A stretch of DNA of 12,780 bases from positions 1 through 12,780 of the forward strand of contig FLMG01003451.1 in the NCBI GenBank assembly GCA_900088475.1. The letters are read 5' to 3'. The notes under the pieces were generated by a model. That model ran no database searches. It was given only the letters and a program-made list of their open reading frames with translations, and was not told where the DNA came from. Origin of the DNA: Hyphochytrium catenoides (Eukaryota; Sar; Hyphochytriomycetes; Hyphochytriales; Hyphochytriaceae). Made by a program: the position numbers and the translations under genes. Below, piece by piece: positions 1-7,841 of this stretch. How positions within the stretch are numbered: the first letter of the stretch is position 1; every line of letters starts with the position of its first letter.

Positions 1-136
1 GCGATTTTGGTCAGGGACTCACACTGGCGGGCTGAGCACTCTGATGGAGGGAGAGTAAGCAAGCTCTTTGGCCTTTGCCTTCGGAGGGTAATGTCTCTTT
101 CCTTTATCCAGAGGGTCTAGAGGGCGGACTTGTGGG

Positions 137-850
137 ATGGGAGAGAGAGACGGGGAAGACGGACGGAGGGAGGAGGAAGAACTGTCCGAAGAGAGGCAAA
201 CACTCTCAGCTCTAGAAGGCGGTCTGACATCTGTCCAATATGGGCACGGTATCAAGGAGACAAACGAGAGTTTCTTAGACATCAGGAAAAGAGCAGAGAG
301 AGAGAGAGAGAGGGAGAGAGAGAGAGGCAGGGGATCAATTCGGAAAGAAAGCAAAAGGGTAGAGGAAAAAGGCAGAAGGAAAAAGAGCAAAGAGGACACC
401 GGTCGAAGATTCACTGAAAGTAAAAGCCTGTCTTTGCCGTGTTGGAAGGCAAAAGCAGTTGAGCCTAAAGCCAGAACCGACCGGAAGCGAGAGGTAGCAG
501 TAAAGCCTAATAGCACTTACGTCTCTTTTGCTGTTCCCACGATTTCTTCCCTTCTAGTCCATGGAGAGACGGCATCCTATGGCCCGCAGGCGGGGCGGGG
601 CAGTGGTGGTTGGCACCGCAAGAAATGAAGGGGAGAAGTAGCCACTCAAGGGGGAATTGTCAAGCAAGGGTTGGGAGGAAGGAAGATAGAGATAGATAGA
701 CAAATAGAGAGAGAGAGAGAGAGAGCTCAAGGGAGAGAGAAAGGAAGAGAGAAGATGAGAAGGAAGAGAGACAAGGGCCGATGAGGGAGAGGTGTGAATG
801 AGATGGAGATGAGGATCTTAAGATGGGCGAGACGAGATGGAGAAGCAAGA
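137..850. repeat. GA-rich low-complexity tract with GA and GATA microsatellites
   Basis: The + strand is strongly purine-rich here. There is an almost pure (AG)n run at about 293-327, and a GATA-type stretch passing into (GA)n at about 683-725. Open frames across it read as repetitive Arg-Glu on one strand and Ser-Leu on the other, as expected from the base composition, so I do not call them genes. On the - strand the same bases form pyrimidine tracts like those inside the introns of the confirmed genes in this window. That would suit non-coding sequence of a leftward-transcribed gene, but this is inference. Confidence 0.8.
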
Positions 851-1308
851 TGGAGGACAGCAGGAGCTTGTTCTCTTTGCGAGCCTTAACGTCTTAGACA
901 GATTATAGTCGACGCCACTCTCTCCATGGCGCTGCCTTGCGAAGAACTAGCTTTCTCCTTCTGCGACTTTGCTTCAAGCTCCAGCGTGTTGGGCTCTCTG
1001 TCCCTACGTTTCCTAGTCTCCGTCTTTCTCTTTCTTTGGGTCTCTGGCCCTCGGTCGCTCACTTTCGCTGTCGTCTGCTTATGAGCCTATAAAGCGCGTG
1101 GAAGACCTTCGATGGTCGCCCAGGCCAATCATCTCTTTCTCGTCGTCTGGGCTGCCTGTAGATATCGGCCCCTCTCCCTCTCAGCCAACTTAACCCACTT
1201 GGCCCTCTGACAAGCCACACGGTGTTCTAGTCTCTTCCCACAGGGCCCTTTTGCATTCCCTTGAGCAATCCTCGAGGTGCCTCACCTCATGGTCTTTCTA
1301 GCTTACCT
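851..1308. other. No gene seen: transition from GA-rich to CT-rich sequence
   Basis: This stretch separates the GA-rich left part from the CT-rich right part. A 52-codon open frame from the ATG at 926 to the TGA at 1082-1084 has a decent start context but a Ser/Leu/Phe-rich product that mirrors the CT-rich bases, so it is not called. A TATAAAG at 1088-1094 and a CCAAT at 1125-1129 are visible, but their order does not make an obvious promoter on either strand. Confidence 0.5.
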
Positions 1309-1503
1309 CCCCTCTCTCTGTAAACCTCTCTCTCTCTCTGTCTCTCTCTCTCTCTCTCTGTCTCTCTGTCTCTCTGTCTCTCTCTCTCTCTCACACCCTC
1401 TCTCCCTCTCTCTCTCATACCCTCCCTCTCTCTCTGTCTCTCACCCTCTCTCTCTCTTTCTCTCTCTCTCTCTCACCCTCCCTTTCTCTCTCTCTCTCCT
1501 CGT
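1309..1503. repeat. CT microsatellite
   Basis: The tract is nearly uninterrupted CT dinucleotides broken by occasional G, CACC or CATACC units (CTCTGTCTCT, CTCACCCTCT). It reads as Ser-Leu repeats in one frame, which is composition rather than a protein. A shorter pure CT run lies at about 1857-1875. Confidence 0.9.
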
Positions 1504-2166
1504 TTCCCTCGCCGTCTTCTGTCCTCTGTCAAGGAGGACAGACGCTGCCATTCGCCCTCTCTTTCTCTTGTCCCACGGTGTCCTTGCCAGTATGGCTCTT
1601 CGGTAAACATCGGGATAGCCGGCACAAAAGAGGTCAAGTTCGGTGTCTCCTTGGTGCTATTGCTAGTCTCGGTAACCTAGTGATATGGCCTACTCTATAT
1701 CATCACTTCTTGTAGTATTCGGATAGCTGACGATTGATCTAGTGGATAGATATTTTATACTCGATAGCTCTGGATGCTTTCGTATAATCTTGGGTCGGCT
1801 GGGCATGTAACGGCTCGTTCGTGTTGTCTTTGTTCTCAGTTTCTCCTTTCTTTCAACTCTCTCTCTCTCTCTCCTGTTCATCTTCTCTCTCCCTCTTTCT
1901 TTCCCTTGTCCAGGCAACTCGTCTCTCTTGTTTTGGTTCTCTTCGCTTCACTCAATGATGTGGACTGTCTCATCGGTTTCCCTCCTTCCGTCTTGCTTTG
2001 TATTGGAGTTCGCATTGCTCTCACTGCCTTGATGCCTCCTCCATCCCGCCAATCGGTCTGCTGTCCCGCTCCAGTTGAAACCTTCCTTTCCACTTAGAGG
2101 CTTTGCGTTCTCTCTTTATGGCATCCTTCTGCTGTTACTCTTCGTACCTCACAATCTTGTCCCTAC
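1504..2166. other. No gene seen: pyrimidine-rich non-coding stretch
   Basis: The + strand remains CT-rich, especially at 1840-1915, with a more ordinary interval at about 1610-1830. Open frames on both strands (for example 1774-2097 on +, 1690-1917 and 1878-2093 on -) give products dominated by the base composition and show no motif I recognise. Introns or the leader of a rightward gene are possible. I see no RNA gene here. Confidence 0.45.
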
Positions 2167-2529
2167 ATGAAGTCAACAGCTGCTTGGCGATGTGCTTCGG
2201 GCCTGGTGTCCTGTAGGGCAAGCTTCTCAACGAAGTCTTTCAAGCACAAGTCTCTCTCTTCCCCACTGATAATCACCCTCACGTCCTTCTCACCACCCTC
2301 GTGCCTAGTCTCCTCTCTTCATCTTCACAGTCTTGATCTGGCTAGGCTATATATACACCAGTCCTCGTACAAGATGTATCATAAAAGGGGGAGTCCGAGG
2401 ATTTACGGGAGACACAGGACTGACGCGGACTTTAGAACATATAAAAGACGGCGAGACAGGGAAGAAGTAAGCCAGAAATGCCATCTGCTTCCTGCAGAGC
2501 TTTTACGTGTCCAAGACGACTCATCATAG
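2167..2529 (+). CDS. Unrecognised open frame; possible mitochondrial-type N-terminus
   Basis: I do not recognise this product. The frame runs from the ATG at 2167 to the TAG at 2527-2529 (120 aa). The first 25 or so residues (MKSTAAWRCASGLVSCRAS and on) lack acidic residues and carry Arg, Lys, Ser and Ala, like a mitochondrial presequence. The middle is a Ser/Pro/Leu stretch from CT-rich DNA that could be an intron: it ends in a pyrimidine tract and TTCACAG at 2324-2330. After that comes a very basic segment with Tyr and Arg, including YKMYHKRG and YKRRRDREE. A GTAAGC at 2467 could be a donor. TATATATA at 2348-2355 offers a rival reading as a promoter. ARPC3 ends about 300 bases to the right on the opposite strand. 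Coding status is doubtful. Confidence 0.2.
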   Translation: MKSTAAWRCASGLVSCRASFSTKSFKHKSLSSPLIITLTSFSPPSCLVSSLHLHSLDLARLYIHQSSYKMYHKRGSPRIYGRHRTDADFRTYKRRRDREEVSQKCHLLPAELLRVQDDSS

Positions 2530-2830
2530 TGATGAGTGACTTGGTAACGGATGGCGAGAGCGTCCTAGGGCATAATAGAAATGATTTTCACCCGTAGCTT
2601 ATGTCATACTTTTGGCTTCATCCATTTACCCTCTGCGAGCGGAAAGAGAACGTAGATAGAAGGCTACATAAACAGCAGGAAAGGGAGGCATGTATGAGGT
2701 AGTAAGGATGAGGGTAACAAGGAGCGGGATACTAGCAAGCGAACAGCAGCAGGGAGCAAGTGATATGAGCCCGGAACTCCCACTAAAAGAGGTGAACCGG
2801 GAGAGCTAGAGGCTTTGTAAACTTCGTCTT
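2530..2830. other. No gene seen: 3' flank of ARPC3
   Basis: This is the downstream flank of the leftward ARPC3 gene and probably holds its 3' UTR. I find no exact AATAAA on the - strand here. Open frames crossing it are out of frame with the ARPC3 last exon and show no conserved motif. Confidence 0.5.
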
Positions 2831-3962
2831 CTAACGGAGCTCCTTGTTCAGAAACTTCCGCTTGGCAAAGAACATCCACCACTTGCTCCGGCTATCTTCG
2901 GAAGTAAACACACGCTCCACCAGGCGCCGACCCAACTCCTCACGGAACTGCTTCAGATAGCTTCGGAGTGTCTCTAATATTGCAGAAACGAAACAAGGGC
3001 AATAAGAGACATATACCTAGAGATAAAAGTTGACGACCGAATGGTGGAGAAAGAGAACTGACATCAAGCTGAAGACAGACGAGCTGGATTGAATAAGAGA
3101 ACGTCAAGACAGAGATGGCAGTGCTGGCTAGCAATGATGGTCTGTTACCTCTTTCCTCAGAAGACTTTGCCTCAGGAATCATGCCATTGATTGGGAATGC
3201 AGGATCACCTGGGAGAGCGAATTGCTCTGCCGCTAGGACGGATAAGACTCGAAGACCTATTCAGCCGTTAACTATTAGAGGACATACCGTTAACTATTAG
3301 AGGACATAGTATGCAGAGACTTAGAAGAACTTTGAAGCAAGACAAGGAAGGAGAGCGATAAAGAGAAGGTTGCTAAAGCATTAGGGGGCTCCGTTGGCTA
3401 CCTTCCTTCTTCGTTGGAGCTTTCTCCAGCCTCTTCAAGCACTGCAAGAAATGAAGACTAGTGGTGAGCCACAAGACGCTGTCAGGCCTACAACAAAGGA
3501 GCAAAATACAACTGCAAAGCAATTGCCGGAGAAAGATCGTGGTACAATGCAGTTGAAAAAAGTGCAAAGGCGAGTTTTTGACGAACGTTGAGACCTGATG
3601 AGTGTAGAGTGTGCCGTAGACCAAAGTGCGATCTGCTGCACCCTTGATCTCAAAGTTACTAAAGAGAATGTTGGCCCTAAATAACTCAAGAACTTCGTCT
3701 ATAATGTCGGCTTGGTCTGTGAAGTGCCCTTTAGTGAGCGCGTGTTGGCAGATAGATAACCTTGGAAGGACAAACCTTGGGGGAGGAGAGGGGCTGGGCC
3801 TCGGAGCGTCGTCTTGAGTGGTAGAATCGCGCACCCACAGGCCTGTCTGACCCCGGCCAGCTCGTTGAAGGAGGAGTGATAAGCTGGCTGAGGATATGGA
3901 CAAGTACTCTTAGCAAAGCGGTACCGGACTAAAGAATCACGTTGCCCACAGTCCCTTACCAT
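2831..3962 (-). CDS. ARPC3: Actin-related protein 2/3 complex subunit 3 (ARPC3, p21-Arc)
   Basis: ARPC3 is a small cytosolic subunit of the seven-protein Arp2/3 complex, which nucleates branched actin filaments. I assembled six exons on the - strand: 3962-3960 (the ATG only), 3887-3776, 3716-3595, 3441-3402, 3256-3149 and 2973-2831. They give 175 aa; animal and plant ARPC3 are close to 175-178. Family motifs appear in order: PAYHSSFNE (2-10), ILPLKTTLRGPAP (22-34), DIIDEVLELFRANI (42-55), FEIKGAADRTLVYGTLY (60-76), CLKRLEK (80-86), FALPGDPAFPIN (105-116), LRSYLKQFREE (131-141) and the basic C-terminus SKWWMFFAKRKF (158-169). The frame closes at every junction. The acceptor before 3256 was chosen because it keeps the spacing between CLKRLEK and the PGDP motif ungapped relative to the human protein. 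Introns are 72, 59, 153, 145 and 175 bases. The first intron directly follows the start codon (ATG then GTAAGG). The gene is divergent from the propeller gene at 4636. Confidence 0.93.
3265..3308. repeat. Perfect 22-bp tandem duplication in an ARPC3 intron
   Basis: The unit at 3265-3286 is repeated exactly at 3287-3308. It lies in ARPC3 intron 4 (3401-3257 on the - strand), eight bases upstream of the acceptor AG. On the - strand each copy carries TCTAATAG, that is, a CTRAY-like branch-point match plus a TAG resembling the real acceptor GAATAG. Confidence 0.95.
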
Positions 3963-4635
3963 CACGATGGTACACCTTAAGCTTGCGAGGTGAAGCCTTC
4001 TGTACGCCTAAACGAGGTCCTATTGCGACGTCCGCTGTCCCAGTGATTAAATATCACGATGCTGCGCGCCAAGATACTCGTAGTTACAGAACTCTAACGC
4101 CCGTCTTCTCAGATCCTTGCAAATCTGACATAGAAAAATGGACATCGAAGAAATCTGCAGATTTGCTTAAGTCTCTGCAAAGCAATCTGCAGTTCAACAC
4201 TATGAAGAACTAAAAAGTAGACTATTCGACTAGTTATCACTAGCGAAGGATAATATGACCTTTATAACCCTAGAATGCTCCTGTCCCCTAAAGCTCACTC
4301 TGATTGGCCAATTTCGTCAAGCTCCTCGTCAACAACCAATCAAATCATTCGCTTACTTGTCCCAGCTGGACGCCTGAAACAACCCGCGTTACCCACTTTA
4401 CCTACCCGGCTCACATCAGAATCCAGTTGGCGGGTGTTGAGATCTTTGAGTTTCTTTTTCTTTTCACTCTCCGACAGCACACAGTAACAAGCTCTTTGGC
4501 TGCATGGATGGATGGATACTTAGCAGATGAAGCCGGGCAGTTGAAGGCCACAAGGAGACCGATAAATAGGAGAAAAAGAGTGGAGAAATAGTGTTTAGGA
4601 CGACAAGTCCCTTTGAAGCTACCTAGACTGAAGGG
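3963..4635. promoter_or_regulatory. Divergent promoter region between ARPC3 and the propeller gene, with CCAAT boxes
   Basis: The 673 bases between the two start codons must serve both genes. A perfect 10-base palindrome ATTGGCCAAT at 4303-4312 contains a CCAAT box on each strand, and another CCAAT lies at 4336-4340. CCAAT is the known target of NF-Y, and such boxes are common in bidirectional promoters; function here is inferred. A small inverted repeat CTAGT-TATC-ACTAG sits at 4230-4243 and a TTTATAA-like site at about 4261. The stretch 3983-4210 is open on + but has no ATG start and no recognised motif. Short upstream open frames begin in an ATGG repeat at 4504-4515. Confidence 0.55.
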
Positions 4636-6415
4636 ATGGACTCTCGAGAAGGTCTAAGACAACGGGGATCCACCAAGCATGCAGCAGCGGCACCCGCGCT
4701 GCCTGCCGCAAAGGGCTACAAACCGCAACAACAATCCGCGCCACGACGAGGACTTCCACTGCTATTACAGCTGGTGGCAGGCCTCCTTCTGATGGTATTG
4801 GTAACCTTCCTAACCGTGTGCACTATTGCTTATGTACGCTTCTCAGGAGGGTCACCTTTCCCGAACCTGATTGAAGGGCTGCAGCCAATAAACCCAACCG
4901 TAAGTGCAGCTTCCAATGGGCCTTCTCTGATTGCTGTTGACACATGCTAACGAGACTGTCGTCCACACCCCTGGTGCTATCAATGTTTGATCCTTTTTCT
5001 TCTCTCGTGGCTTGCCCACTTACTCCAAGATTATATTGCGGCACATAAAATTCGGGTTCAAAGTTGTGCTAGCTGCTACAGCATCAATACCTTCGCCACC
5101 TTGCCCTTGACGCATACATTTATGTTTATACCTCTGTTCGTCTCTGCGTGTATCTATTTAACAGGGCCTAGAGACGGTGGCAACCTTGCCAATCCCCTCG
5201 GGCAATATCGCTGTCTCTGCTAGGGGTAGGATCTTCTTTAACTTCCATCCTCAATACAGGGACGATGGTCATGGCGTGAAGATAGCGGAATGGCTGCCGA
5301 AAGAGCAAAAATATCGAGCATTTCCCTCTCTTCCCTACCAAGCAAATATATCCACGGTCCTTTCCCTCCGCATCGACTCTAAGAACAGGTTATGGCTACT
5401 GGATTACGAATCGTTTGGGTTCTCTGGACGGCCTTCTCTCACTGCCTTCCAACTAGATGGCAGCGGAGAAGAGAAGGTCATTCTGAAGTACATTTTTCCG
5501 AAGGACGTAGCGGGAATGGGGTCTATGTTAAATGACTTTGCCATCAGCCCTGATGCACGGTTTATCTACATTGCGGACACGAGCATCGTCCTCAACGCTC
5601 CAGGCCTAATAGTTTTCGACGTAGAGAGACAAAAGTCCTGGGTAAGACTCCCTACCCATCCCTCAATGCGCTTCGAGAACTTCTACCACCTAGTAGAGGG
5701 CTCTCCCCTCTATCTGGGCTCACTTCTTCCCTTGAAGATTAACGTGGACTCAATAGCTCTCGATCGGAAGGGAGAGTATCTTTACTATGGTGCCGTGACG
5801 GGTACATCGCTCTACCGTATTTCCACGGAGTTTCTAAATGATGAGCATAAAGAAGAGAAGGATATTAGCGCTGCCGTAGAGCTTGTTTCAAAGAAGACTG
5901 CCAGCGACGGAATCACCATTGATGATGAAGGGAACATTTACCTCACAGACTTCGAACACTCGGCAGTTACAGTGATAGATGGCAGGACGAAGCAACTGAA
6001 GCTGCTAACAGTGGACAAAGAAAGGCTTAAATGGCCCGATGGATGTAGGTAGACGAGAAAAGCTCCTTTGCATCTGGATCCTCAAACTACCTATGCCACT
6101 TCATCCTGGGCTGTCTTTAGATGTGTCTTTCCCACTTTTTGTCCTTTAGTGGGTCATTAGGTTGGCTGTACTCGATATCTTTCTGCGGGTGTGACTGTTT
6201 CTATGTCTCAAGAAGCTGCTATCCTAAAGCTGCCACTAACTCTTTGCCATTTCTTTCGCCGATTCGTAGTCTCGTTCGGTCCAGATCAATGGCTGTATAT
6301 TACTAGCTCAGCACTGCATCTTGATTTTCTGCATTCTCAAGGGAGTATCAAGTCCCATGGGCCCTTTCATATCACTAGGATCAGAGCCCTAGCTACCGGA
6401 GCGCCAGGACAATAG
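4636..6415 (+). CDS. Membrane-anchored Yellow / major-royal-jelly-protein family beta-propeller
   Basis: The product resembles the Yellow/MRJP family, six-bladed beta-propellers related to SMP-30/gluconolactonases; the reaction or ligand cannot be read from the sequence. Three exons, 4636-4899, 5165-6044 and 6270-6415, give 429 aa, near the usual 400. Intron 1 (265 bases, GTAAGT..TTAACAG) is phase 0 and intron 2 (225 bases, GTAGGT..CGTAG) phase 1; across the second the frame reads KWPDGFSFGPDQWLYITSSA (377-396), a hallmark of the family. Other motifs: PSGNIAVSARGRIFF (99-113), NRLWLLDYE (162-170), MLNDFAISPD (209-218), IYIADTS (222-228), DSIALD (283-288), LYYGAVTGTSLYRI (294-307), SDGITIDDEGNIYLTDFEHS (335-354) and GPFHITRI (412-419). 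Residues 1-38 are basic, with RR at 37-38, and 40-66 form one long hydrophobic segment, so a type II signal anchor with the propeller outside the cytoplasm is likely. The gene is divergent from ARPC3 and convergent with the SBDS-like gene. Confidence 0.92.
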
Positions 6416-6772
6416 CTTTTGTGTTCGTGTACTCTGAGGAAACACAAGGCCATCCAACTCAAAGATCGACGAATGTAGAAGATATCCACCAAAAGCATAG
6501 TTCTGGAGAGGAAGGAGGCAAAGGCTGAGGTTTACTGATAATGATCAAAAAGCAACATTGAAGTGCTAGCATACCCTTCGTCGTAGTTTATTATAAAGAG
6601 AAGAGCTCTACTATAACTCATAGTAAAAGGAATCCATTACTCTGAAAAGTTTGCAGCTCTAGCGTACAACGTCTTCGTTCTCCTCTAATATGCAGCACAC
6701 CCGCTAGCCTTTACTTGTCTCTTTTGTTTCTCTAATGTCTCCGCGGGGATAAGATACAAACGATAACAGAAC
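6416..6772. other. Convergent 3' intergenic region
   Basis: This lies between the stop codons of two converging genes and should hold both 3' UTRs and their poly(A) sites. TTTATT at 6587-6592 reads AATAAA on the - strand, about 180 bases past the SBDS-like stop, and is a candidate signal for that gene. I see no exact AATAAA on + for the propeller gene, and no other gene. Confidence 0.5.
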
Positions 6773-7096
6773 TTAGTACCACTCCTTCAGCTTTGGTGCT
6801 CTCCAGTTGACTGTGCTCTTGATCTCTCCCTCTAAGGCAATCTTCTTGATGGCATCATCCACGCTCTCCACCTCCAATGCGCCAGTAACCTCAGCTCTTC
6901 CAGCTTGATCGGGCTGTCCCTTCCCAGTTCCTCGAAAGATGTGATAGGCTTCCACGACATCCACTAGGGGTACAGAGCCCTGATCCTTGCGAAACTTCTG
7001 CAGTGCCTCTGGGTAGGCAACAATAAAGTACTCGTGGGCGCCGTCCTTGGTGTGCAGAGCCACACGGACATGCTCTTTCTCGCTGTTCCCTGGCAT
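6773..7096 (-). CDS. Stand-alone SBDS N-terminal-domain protein, Rtc3/YHR087W-like
   Basis: This uninterrupted 107-aa frame runs from the ATG at 7096 to the TAA at 6773-6775. It resembles the small family typified by yeast Rtc3 (YHR087W), which is only the N-terminal domain of SBDS, the ribosome-maturation factor mutated in Shwachman-Bodian-Diamond syndrome. Visible features are an early beta-strand segment HEYFIVAYPEALQKFRKD (17-34), then SVPLVDVVEAYHIFRG (36-51, the helix and strand of the fold), a glycine-rich GTGKGQ linker, and AEVTGALEVESVDDAIKKI (68-86), matching the family's 'K/A-x-x-L-E-x-E-F' helix and the following acidic helix. The C-terminus NWRAPKLKEWY is basic and aromatic. Length fits Rtc3 (about 110) and is far short of full SBDS (about 250), so it is not a truncated SBDS. 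It has no intron, unlike its three neighbours. The precise role is not readable; RNA binding or a link to translation is inferred from the fold. Confidence 0.88.
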   Translation of the reverse strand: MPGNSEKEHVRVALHTKDGAHEYFIVAYPEALQKFRKDQGSVPLVDVVEAYHIFRGTGKGQPDQAGRAEVTGALEVESVDDAIKKIALEGEIKSTVNWRAPKLKEWY

Positions 7097-7309
7097 GGCT
7101 AGAGTTTGTTGACTACCGATCTAGTCTCCAAAGTGTCTTCCGGAAGATTGGTGGAACAGGTGACAACGGCCCCAGATCTGAGGTGCTTCAGAGAGTCTAA
7201 GATTTGCTGTGTCTTGTGTAGTGTCTTCTAACGTTGGAGGTAGACAGGGTTCAATCAGTGTAGCTTGTGTTCGGGATGGTAGATTACGGACTGAGCGTCC
7301 TTATTCTTT

Positions 7310-7346
7310 GTTACTGTTGCTGCGTCGCTGGACAGTAACACTGTCC
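7310..7346. repeat. Two overlapping, mutually exclusive inverted repeats
   Basis: GTTACTGT (7310-7317) pairs exactly with ACAGTAAC (7332-7339) across a 14-base loop. GGACAGT (7330-7336) pairs exactly with ACTGTCC (7340-7346) across a 3-base loop. The two hairpins share ACAGT, so only one can form at a time. They lie about 215-250 bases upstream of the SBDS-like start codon. Confidence 0.8.
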
Positions 7347-7820
7347 GCAGGCTCTGGACCAGAAACAGGATAGAGGAGACACATGAGGTTGGTTCAGGTG
7401 AGAAGGAAGCAAGCAGGAAGAAGGAAGAAGAAAGTGATGGAAAGAGCGACCCGAAGCAGACTGAAGAGAGAAGCGGCACTGGCAACATGAGAAGAAGAGG
7501 AAAACGGAGAAAACTGAGAAAAGAAAGAAAAGGACAAAAAGTGGAGAAAGTTGGCCTCCAATCATATTACTAAGCCTAACAGCACTGATTATAGGTGAGA
7601 ATCTCAAAGATCGTGGCATATTACTATGGCTTCTGATGCTTGTACTTGTAACAAAGAGGAAGATCGATGAGACCAACAGAACACCGCATACTATTATGGC
7701 CTCAATGTCCTATCCATAGATAATGAACGGAAGCGTCCTTACTACGATGTATGGTCTTTGACTTCTGCTGCAAATAAATTTCCTTGGATCTTGCACTCTT
7801 CAGTTATCAGAAGCAGACCT

Positions 7821-7841
7821 CGCTAGTCGCTAACCGCTAGC
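7821..7841. repeat. Three tandem 7-base units CGCTARY
   Basis: The bases read CGCTAGT, CGCTAAC, CGCTAGC, three consecutive heptamers differing only at the last two positions. The array lies about 260 bases upstream of the MECR start and close to the TATA-like site at 7865-7877. A binding-site cluster is possible but unproven. Confidence 0.75.

Noticed and set aside
19-628. Long open frames on both strands of the GA-rich region
   Set aside because: They exist because the dinucleotide repeat lacks stop codons; products are Ser/Leu or Arg/Glu repeats. Only the small segment at 23-128 is kept, as a possible exon.
926-1084. 52-codon frame with good ATG context and a hydrophobic middle
   Set aside because: The Ser/Leu/Phe content mirrors the CT-rich bases, and no motif or partner exon was found.
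1277-1606. 109-aa Ser-Leu repeat frame
   Set aside because: It is the translation of the CT microsatellite.
3983-4213. Open frame in the ARPC3/propeller promoter region
   Set aside because: It has no ATG start and no recognisable motif and lies in the divergent intergenic region.
60-4500. 13-base match CAAGCTCTTTGGC at 60-72 and 4488-4500
   Set aside because: About one exact 13-mer match is expected by chance in a window of this size, and flanks do not align.
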